NCBI RefSeq assembly: GCF_004770765.1
Contig: NZ_RQFK01000011.1
Coordinates: 372,001-436,000 of the forward strand
DNA from: Leptospira noumeaensis
Lineage (GTDB): Bacteria; Spirochaetota; Leptospiria; Leptospirales; Leptospiraceae
Reading direction: 5' to 3'
Length of the DNA stretch: 64,000 nucleotides
Positions 59,302-64,000 of this stretch are shown here, in pieces. Every line of letters starts with the position of its first letter. Within the stretch, counting starts at the first letter, position 1. Below the pieces are notes generated by a model. That model was not told where the DNA came from. It did no database searches and worked only from the letters and a program-made list of their open reading frames with translations. Position numbers and translations under genes: made by a program.

Positions 59302-59694
59302 ATGAATGATATCAAAAGTTCAAAAACCACACTTTGGGTTGGAAGGGTCTTAAGTGGTCTGGTCATTGCTTTTTTACTCTTTGATGCTTGGGGTAAACTT
59401 GCCGAATTAGAAATTGTTTTAACAACTATGGGAGAATTGGGTATACCTGGATCACTATCGATAACCATTGGATCCATCCTACTTGTGATAACCATTCTGT
59501 ATGCAATCCCTCAAACATCTGCGTTTGGTGCTCTGTTGCTGACAGGGTATTTAGGTGGTGCTGTTGTCATTCATGTTCGTGTAGGAAATCCACTTTTTAG
59601 CCATACTCTTTTTCCAGTGTATGTAGGGATTCTACTTTGGGTGGGACTTGCCTTAAGAAACAGAAAAGTAAAAGATTTATTTTGGGTTTTCTAG
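59302..59694 (+). CDS. DoxX-like membrane protein
   Basis: The 130-residue protein has four membrane spans and the small-family pattern DAWGKLAELE near residue 30, GELGIPGSLSITIGSILLV and VHVRVGNPLFSHTLFPVYVG with the FSHTLFP motif typical of DoxX-like family proteins. TAGGAG precedes the ATG at good distance. It is divergent from the cyclase gene (187 bases between starts). The role is unknown; the family often includes redox-stress proteins. Confidence 0.82.
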   Translation: MNDIKSSKTTLWVGRVLSGLVIAFLLFDAWGKLAELEIVLTTMGELGIPGSLSITIGSILLVITILYAIPQTSAFGALLLTGYLGGAVVIHVRVGNPLFSHTLFPVYVGILLWVGLALRNRKVKDLFWVF

Positions 59695-59717
59695 AACAAA
59701 CAAATAGTTCGATCATA

Positions 59718-59774
59718 GGAAACATAAACATCTTCGCCAAACAATTGCTTTCATGAGGATAGATTTATGTTTCC
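59718..59774. repeat. perfect 11-bp inverted repeat with 35-base centre
   Basis: GGAAACATAAA (59718-59728) and TTTATGTTTCC (59764-59774) are perfectly complementary, followed by the small palindrome GGTAAC-A-GTTACC (59776-59788). They lie in the 160-base gap between the DoxX-like gene and the converging membrane protein gene. A 14-codon reading frame (59767-59811) with GAGGAT upstream is contained here, but I do not call it a gene. Confidence 0.45.
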
Positions 59775-59854
59775 GGGTAACAGTTACCGAATAATCACTC
59801 TATTAATATAAACCTAAAAATCTCAAAACAAACAAAATCATTTCGAAGAAATTT

Positions 59855-60424
59855 TCAACCATCGATCTTTAAAATTTTTATAACTAGTGGAATCATCAAT
59901 ACCGAAATTCCAATATAAATGGAAACTCGGAAGTAATTCAGAAATACCCACATTCGAATTTCATTAGAAATTTTAAGAGGATAATCACTTGCAGAATTTG
60001 CCAAAGATTGGAATCTAATGATTTTTTCAGCAAAATAAACCACAGTCCAAACTCGGACAGCCATATGAAGAACGAAAAGGAGGACTAAAGAGTTACCAAT
60101 TCCTTCGATTTGATAACAAAACAAGAGAGATATTAAGAATATGATTTCATGGATTGAGTGAAACAAAATCCAAAAGTATTTTAAATTGGCGGATTTAACT
60201 TCTGTATTTAGAATTTGGAAATTCGGGACATTGCCTTTCGCCCAACGTGGAACAAAAACAAGAGTTTCAAAAATCTGAGATCCATTCATTAAAAAATAGA
60301 CGAGTAAGTTTAGAAATAATGAGTATTTAGCGAGAGATAAAGAATGTTCGGAAACCAGAGAAACAATATCTTGTATCCCGATCATTGCGGCAAATATAAA
60401 GGACTTTCCGATCACATAACTCAT
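59855..60424 (-). CDS. integral membrane protein of unknown function
   Basis: I do not recognise this 189-residue protein. It has about five membrane spans, a long periplasm- or cytoplasm-facing loop around residues 60-85 (VPRWAKGNVPNFQILNTEV), and no Cys-rich or catalytic motif. It overlaps the MarR gene by 4 bases and is read after it, so it should be under the MarR operator upstream. MarR-controlled small membrane proteins are often efflux or redox-stress proteins, but nothing in the sequence confirms that here. Confidence 0.75.
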   Translation of the reverse strand: MSYVIGKSFIFAAMIGIQDIVSLVSEHSLSLAKYSLFLNLLVYFLMNGSQIFETLVFVPRWAKGNVPNFQILNTEVKSANLKYFWILFHSIHEIIFLISLLFCYQIEGIGNSLVLLFVLHMAVRVWTVVYFAEKIIRFQSLANSASDYPLKISNEIRMWVFLNYFRVSIYIGISVLMIPLVIKILKIDG

Positions 60425-60876
60425 ATTTCATTTTTTTCCTGTAAATTTTTAGACATTTTTTCCATAATTCCAATGGCGGATTCAAAATAACGATGAACTA
60501 CTTCTAACTCCCGACTTGAAAAACTAGAAATCAAAAGATCCGTATCTTTTTGTAATTTTTTGAAGATTGGTGCAAACAATTGGTTTGCCTTTTCTAAATT
60601 AGGAACAATCATCACCTTTCGTCTATCCGCTGGTAAAAATTTTCGTTTTACTAACTTATTTTTCTCTAACCGATCAATCACACCTGTAATGGCTCCGGTT
60701 GTAAGACCGGAAATCTTTGCTAGATCCCCAGCACTCATTTCTCCGTTTTCAATCAAATATCCTAAATATTTATGATCTGTTCCCGTGAGACTGGCTTTTT
60801 TTGCAATTGCCTCATGCATATTCAGAGCAGTTTCAAAGTATTTACGCGTTGTTTTTTTAAAATTTGTAATTTCCAT
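60421..60876 (-). CDS. MarR family transcriptional regulator
   Basis: The 151-residue protein has a winged helix at about 45-110: GEMSAGDLAKISGLTTGAIT recognition region and the wing KRKFLPADRRKVMI with the conserved DRR. Dimer helices flank it. I start at ATG 60876; an in-frame TTG at 60891 overlaps the -10. A TATACT at 60891-60896 (minus) is the probable -10. A perfect palindrome just upstream is a natural operator, so the gene and its coupled membrane protein are probably self-repressed. Confidence 0.9.
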   Translation of the reverse strand: MEITNFKKTTRKYFETALNMHEAIAKKASLTGTDHKYLGYLIENGEMSAGDLAKISGLTTGAITGVIDRLEKNKLVKRKFLPADRRKVMIVPNLEKANQLFAPIFKKLQKDTDLLISSFSSRELEVVHRYFESAIGIMEKMSKNLQEKNEI

Positions 60877-60906
60877 TGGCCAGAGATTCAAGTATACCTT
60901 ATCAAC

Positions 60907-60933
60907 TTAATATCTTAGTAGCTAAGATATTAA
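60907..60933 (-). promoter_or_regulatory. MarR operator, perfect 12-bp arms
   Basis: TTAATATCTTAG (60907-60918) and CTAAGATATTAA (60922-60933) are perfectly complementary with the 3-base spacer TAG. The site covers the expected -35 of the MarR promoter, 11 bases upstream of the -10. The ATCTTAG/CTAAGAT core is like sites bound by several MarR family members. Confidence 0.8.
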
Positions 60934-61044
60934 AATACATCAAACAAAAATTTATATTTTTTCTTGAAAAAATGGTTTGGTTGGCTAAATGATTTCGAAA
61001 AAGAAGATAGTCTAAAATCTTTTTTTAGTTTGTTTTGCGACAAT

Positions 61045-61075
61045 AAAGACCCTTGGTTTCCCTTGGGTCTTTTTT
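61045..61075. terminator. hairpin terminator, copy 1 of a duplicated pair
   Basis: AAAGACCC (61045-61052) pairs with GGGTCTTT (61065-61072) around a 12-base loop, followed by a T-run on the plus strand (61070-61075) and a shorter one on the minus strand. It lies just past the stop of the lipoprotein gene ending at 61086. An identical 28-base copy lies at 61691-61718. Confidence 0.75.
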
Positions 61076-61085
61076 ATAATTCGGA

Positions 61086-61625
61086 TTATCTTTTAATTGG
61101 GATCACCGCAATTTTTTCTAAACCTTCTTTAGAGTCCTTTTCCTTTGTTAATTTCTTATAGAACGTTAATTCCTTAGGAAACTCTCCTTTTTTTACCAAG
61201 TAATGGTATCTTCGAGTTTCAATTTGTCCAGGTAAAAGTGTCGTGTTGTACAAGGAGGTAAGGAAAGCTGTCGATCGAAGTTCTTGTAACAAACCTTCAC
61301 CAAAATGACAGCAAAAATGAAGCCCTACTATACTTGCAGACTCAGGGCTATTCCCCTTTGCTTCATTATACATATATAGAAAATCGATTGGGTAATCTTC
61401 TTTCGATATATTTTGAAATGCAATATCTACTTCTGCAAATTCATAATTAGAATCTATTACTCTTTTCTGTCCGGCATAATCGGTTGTATCAGTCCCAAGT
61501 AAATAAATGCTTAAATTAGGTCCACTTACTTCGGGTTTAGCATCCTTAATTTTTGCCGTACTACAACTAACTAATACAAAAAGACTCAATACCCCAAGTG
61601 AAAACTTATCTAACATCTGTTTCAT
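61086..61625 (-). CDS. lipoprotein of unknown function
   Basis: The 179-residue product has a signal peptide with a lipobox ending FVLVSC, Cys near residue 21, so the mature protein is lipid-anchored. The mature part (about 158 residues) is beta-rich, with FAEVDIAFQNISKEDYPIDF near residue 70 and two Cys in LHFCCHFGEGL, and a positively charged C-terminal half. AAAGGAG precedes the ATG. I see no known family. It is flanked on both sides by identical terminator hairpins. Confidence 0.8.
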   Translation of the reverse strand: MKQMLDKFSLGVLSLFVLVSCSTAKIKDAKPEVSGPNLSIYLLGTDTTDYAGQKRVIDSNYEFAEVDIAFQNISKEDYPIDFLYMYNEAKGNSPESASIVGLHFCCHFGEGLLQELRSTAFLTSLYNTTLLPGQIETRRYHYLVKKGEFPKELTFYKKLTKEKDSKEGLEKIAVIPIKR

Positions 61626-61648
61626 TCATTTCTCCTTTACAAGGAACA

Positions 61649-61678
61649 TAAAATGACTCAACAGATAACTTTTGTCAA
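61649..61678 (-). promoter_or_regulatory. sigma-70 promoter of the lipoprotein gene
   Basis: On the minus strand a perfect TTGACA (61673-61678) is followed after 18 bases by ATTTTA (61649-61654). Transcription would begin about 15 bases before the ATG at 61625. Confidence 0.5.
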
Positions 61679-61690
61679 GCGTGTAAAAAG

Positions 61691-61718
61691 AAAGACCCTT
61701 GGTTTCCCTTGGGTCTTT
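61691..61718 (-). terminator. hairpin terminator, copy 2 of a duplicated pair
   Basis: This is identical over 28 bases to the copy at 61045-61072. On the minus strand the stem is followed by a pyrimidine-rich run with five T, and it is placed to end transcripts from the SH3-like lipoprotein gene at 61775. Confidence 0.75.
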
Positions 61719-61774
61719 CTTAAAAAAAGATAGTTTAGTGGGAAGATCCCACCAAACAGCTCTTCATAAAAATC

Positions 61775-62290
61775 TTAGTTTTGTTTTAACATGTTTTTGT
61801 TTGTGTAAGGCACTTCTTCCAAACCTTTCGTTAGGTCAGAAAGTGGGATCTTTTCTTTTGGAAGATCTTTTAAGCTACCATACTCATAACCACGTGGGTA
61901 GTGTTCTTTGTCGGTTGGACTGTAAAAAGGACTATAATCCTTTACGAGACCTTTGGAATATCTCCAAACACTTTTTTCTGGATCTTGGTTCACAACAAAA
62001 CAACGTGGACTCATATAACCTTCGTTTTTTGCTGTTTGCACTTTTACAAAATATTTTGGAGCCCAAACATTATGGTTACGAGCCTCAAATACTTTGACAA
62101 CAGTTCCTGCAGGAACAAATTCCACCACTTTAGAGTTAGAATCTGCTTCTGAATACAAAGGAACTGTAAAATCCAAACTTGCTTTGTTGGTTTTGGCATC
62201 ACAATTTTTATGCCATGCCACTTCTGCGTTTTTGGAACAAGCTGTGAAACTTGCACAAGCGATCGTTAGTAATACAATTTTGTTTTTCAA
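61775..62290 (-). CDS. lipoprotein with SH3-like domain, linked to alternative complex III genes
   Basis: I start at the TTG at 62290, which has AGGAGA 6 bases upstream; the ATG at 62296 lies directly against this site (no spacing). The product has about 171 residues with a lipobox ending FTAC (SFTACSKN). The mature protein has an SH3b-like beta barrel (about residues 35-100, with VVEFVPAGTVVKVFEARN) and a Pro/Tyr-rich end. It follows actF by 10 bases and is probably co-transcribed, so it may be an accessory lipoprotein of the respiratory complex or a neighbour only. Confidence 0.75.
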   Translation of the reverse strand: MKNKIVLLTIACASFTACSKNAEVAWHKNCDAKTNKASLDFTVPLYSEADSNSKVVEFVPAGTVVKVFEARNHNVWAPKYFVKVQTAKNEGYMSPRCFVVNQDPEKSVWRYSKGLVKDYSPFYSPTDKEHYPRGYEYGSLKDLPKEKIPLSDLTKGLEEVPYTNKNMLKQN

Positions 62291-62300
62291 TTCCATTCTC

Positions 62301-63551
62301 CTATTGGTGGTGGTGGAGGCACTCATCCAAACGAGGATCTCCAACCGGAACTAAGCTGTGTTTTTCCAACTTTTTGAAGATAAAGAAACCGAAGATTCCC
62401 ACAACACCCACTGTTCCGCCGAAAGCTAAAACAAAGTGTAGGATGGAAAATTTTTCAAAGTTTGCAGGGAATACCAACCAGAACAGTTCAAAGAACTGAA
62501 CCGCAAGAATCCATACTGACAATTTCCAAAGGAAATCGATATTTCTTTTGTTCGGACGATTGAGAAGTAAGAGGAAAGGAATCACAAACTTCACAAAAGG
62601 AAGTGCAAGAGTTGCATAACCCCATCCGCCAGTCATACGCATCTCATAGAAGAAAGTTTCTTCCGGGATGTTTGCATACCAAATGAGCATGAATTGTGAA
62701 AAACCCACATAAGCCCAAAAAGTAGTCATACCTAAAAGGAATTTTGCAATGTCATGGTAATGGTTTTCATTCACTGCTTCCCCGAGGTATCCGTTTTTCT
62801 TCAATATTGCGATGACAATCAAGTAAGAAGCAAGGGAAGTTTGGAAAGCTCCTGCAAATGCATACACACCAAACATAGTAGAGAACCAGTGTGGGGAAAG
62901 TGACATGAGAAGGTCAAATGACATGAAACACCAAGAAAGTGCGAAGAAAAGGATGAATCCACCAGAGATCTTTGCCAAAGTTTTAGTTGTATCAACAACC
63001 TTGTCTTTGTCCTGACCTACCGACTTACCATGAAAGATGTAAGCAAAGATAGTCCATACAGTTATGAAAAGCACGCAACGAATGATGAAAGCCGTTGGGT
63101 TTAAGTAACCTGATTTGTGGTGGATGAGATGGTCGTTTTCACGAACACTTGCATCGGCCCATTCATACAGATCGTGCATTCCAAAAATCACACCTACGAG
63201 TAAAAGTCCTGCTATCGGTGTAAAAAGTCCGTAGGTTTCAAAAAGTCGTCTAACAGTGACAGACCAATGAGAACCAGTTAGGTGTTGGATGGCTGTAAAA
63301 AAGATTCCTGTGATGGCAAGACCAATCACAAAGTAAGTTCCAATCAGTAATACATGGTAACCTAAGTTTGTGTGATGGAAATGTCCTGCTTCGTCCATAT
63401 GACGAGATGTTTCATGACCAAATCCGAGGAAAGCGATGAGAAAACTCACCACTCCCACTCCGATCATAGCAATGAGGGCATTACGAAAGTTTACCGGCAA
63501 TTTGAACTGCAGTAATTTTTCGTCTAGTTTAGCTGCTTTTGTCGCGCTCAT
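62301..63551 (-). CDS. actF: alternative complex III quinol:cytochrome c/HiPIP oxidoreductase subunit ActF
   Basis: The 416-residue membrane protein has about ten spans and matches ActF: an N-terminal span with FRNALIAMIGVGVVSFLIAFLG, then RRLFETYGLFTPIAGLLL, LSWCFMSFDLLMSLSPHWFSTMFGVY, and FSQFMLIWYANIPEETFFY. ActF is the second quinol-binding-type NrfD-fold subunit of alternative complex III, which oxidises quinol and passes electrons to a cytochrome or oxidase. It follows the partial actE gene by 8 bases in the usual actE-actF order. Confidence 0.9.
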   Translation of the reverse strand: MSATKAAKLDEKLLQFKLPVNFRNALIAMIGVGVVSFLIAFLGFGHETSRHMDEAGHFHHTNLGYHVLLIGTYFVIGLAITGIFFTAIQHLTGSHWSVTVRRLFETYGLFTPIAGLLLVGVIFGMHDLYEWADASVRENDHLIHHKSGYLNPTAFIIRCVLFITVWTIFAYIFHGKSVGQDKDKVVDTTKTLAKISGGFILFFALSWCFMSFDLLMSLSPHWFSTMFGVYAFAGAFQTSLASYLIVIAILKKNGYLGEAVNENHYHDIAKFLLGMTTFWAYVGFSQFMLIWYANIPEETFFYEMRMTGGWGYATLALPFVKFVIPFLLLLNRPNKRNIDFLWKLSVWILAVQFFELFWLVFPANFEKFSILHFVLAFGGTVGVVGIFGFFIFKKLEKHSLVPVGDPRLDECLHHHQ

Positions 63552-63559
63552 AGTTTCCC

Positions 63560-64000
63560 CTAGTTCGCCTTTTTATTTTGAACTTCATATTCTTGAAGTT
63601 TTCGGATGTAAGCAATGAGCTTCCATCTGTCTTCTGGTTCGATTTGGTAAGCATAACTTCCCATAAGTCCACGACCCATAGTGATGATATGGTAAACTTG
63701 CCCATCGGACCAACCTCTGATTTTGTCAGAAACAACAGAAGGAGGTGATTGTTGGAACCTTGGTGCGGGTCCTACTACCGTTCCATTTCCAAGCCCCCTT
63801 ACCCCATGGCAAGGAGTGCAGTAGGTTTGGTAACGTTTTTCACCAATCATTAAATCACCTAAGTTTGCTTTGGCGATTGGATTTTTTAATCCTTTGTCTG
63901 CCCCTGGAAGTGTGTCAGGAGTTGCTTCTGCTGCATAAGGGTATGGAAAATATCCTACAGGGATTGCTCCTTTGGGAGGAATCCGAGAAGCAGATCCATT
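63560..64000 (-). CDS. actE: alternative complex III cytochrome c subunit ActE, cut by window edge
   Basis: The frame is open from the window edge leftwards; the visible 146 residues include RIPPKGAIPVGYFPYPY (typical ActE N-terminal region) and a single c-type haem site CTPCH near the middle, with axial-ligand Met candidates in ITMGRGLMGSYAYQI. The N-terminus (signal peptide or lipobox) is beyond the window. ActE is a periplasmic monohaem subunit of alternative complex III that takes part in electron transfer. Confidence 0.88.
   Translation of the reverse strand, partial: NGSASRIPPKGAIPVGYFPYPYAAEATPDTLPGADKGLKNPIAKANLGDLMIGEKRYQTYCTPCHGVRGLGNGTVVGPAPRFQQSPPSVVSDKIRGWSDGQVYHIITMGRGLMGSYAYQIEPEDRWKLIAYIRKLQEYEVQNKKAN

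Noticed and set aside
59767..59811. 14-codon frame with GAGGAT upstream
   Set aside because: Too short to support as a gene, and most of it is explained by inverted repeats.
1..64000. CRISPR arrays, insertion sequences, prophage, toxin-antitoxin or defence systems
   Set aside because: I looked for repeated spacers, transposase motifs, terminal repeats, integrases and paired small genes and found none that can be supported.

Overview
The window is a gene-dense stretch of chromosome from a spirochete, almost certainly Leptospira (probably a saprophytic or low-virulence relative, though the species cannot be fixed from this alone). The basis is the moderate-to-low GC with weak Shine-Dalgarno signals and frequent TTG/GTG starts, the Leptospira-type gene set (short SMC, Maf-like DUF115 protein, alternative complex III, DUF962 protein, many signalling phosphatases and kinases) and several hypothetical proteins with no obvious relatives elsewhere. 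About 60 genes are supported, with one tRNA. I see no CRISPR array, insertion sequence, prophage or rRNA.

Region 1 (1-11 kb): a cut-off alpha/beta hydrolase, a transglutaminase-like envelope protein, an AraC regulator, a DUF962 membrane protein, a malQ/fbaB carbon-metabolism pair, a histidine kinase/response regulator pair overlapping by ATGA, a secreted helical protein of possible flagellar-sheath type, and a PAS-GAF-SpoIIE phosphatase. Region 2 (11-13.4 kb): glnA behind a well-formed sigma-54 promoter with two upstream dyads, a strong terminator, tRNA-Met(CAT) and a Cys-rich secreted protein that starts 20 bases after the tRNA. Region 3 (13.4-26 kb): a short SMC, a Maf/DUF115 protein, a tight operon (AAA+ midasin-like giant, smpB, der, plsY, hypothetical), then an aminotransferase, prepilin peptidase and pdxH on the other strand.

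Region 4 (27-48 kb): ribBA and a STAS protein, then a continuous minus-strand series read as ftsK, lolA-like, rodZ-like, rimO, pgsA, trpD, yajC, an unknown Lys-rich membrane protein, secD, secF, ribD, ribE. This block links division, envelope building, protein export and riboflavin synthesis. yajQ (with its own terminator), alaS, an MFS transporter and rplM-rpsI lie upstream. Region 5 (48-59 kb): thiL, a receiver/HATPase hybrid, pcnB, an M23 peptidase followed by a tetranucleotide repeat, doxX with a palindromic operator, an lgt-like gene coupled to a dienoyl-CoA isomerase-like gene, a 51-residue gene with a near-perfect ribosome binding site, a TPR gene coupled to an UPF1-like helicase, and a class III cyclase with a consensus promoter that predicts a leaderless message.

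Region 6 (59-64 kb): a DoxX-like protein, a membrane protein and MarR regulator pair with a perfect 12-bp-arm operator, a lipoprotein flanked by two identical 28-bp terminator hairpins, an SH3-like lipoprotein, and actF and partial actE of alternative complex III running off the right edge.

Most of the window is core metabolism and cell biology. I found no island-like defence or mobile system. The most unusual points are the glnA control region together with loss of the adenylylation tyrosine, the degenerate midasin-like AAA/VWA protein, the SMC without a recognisable hinge, the tRNA-mRNA arrangement, and the unknown protein set between yajC and secD.
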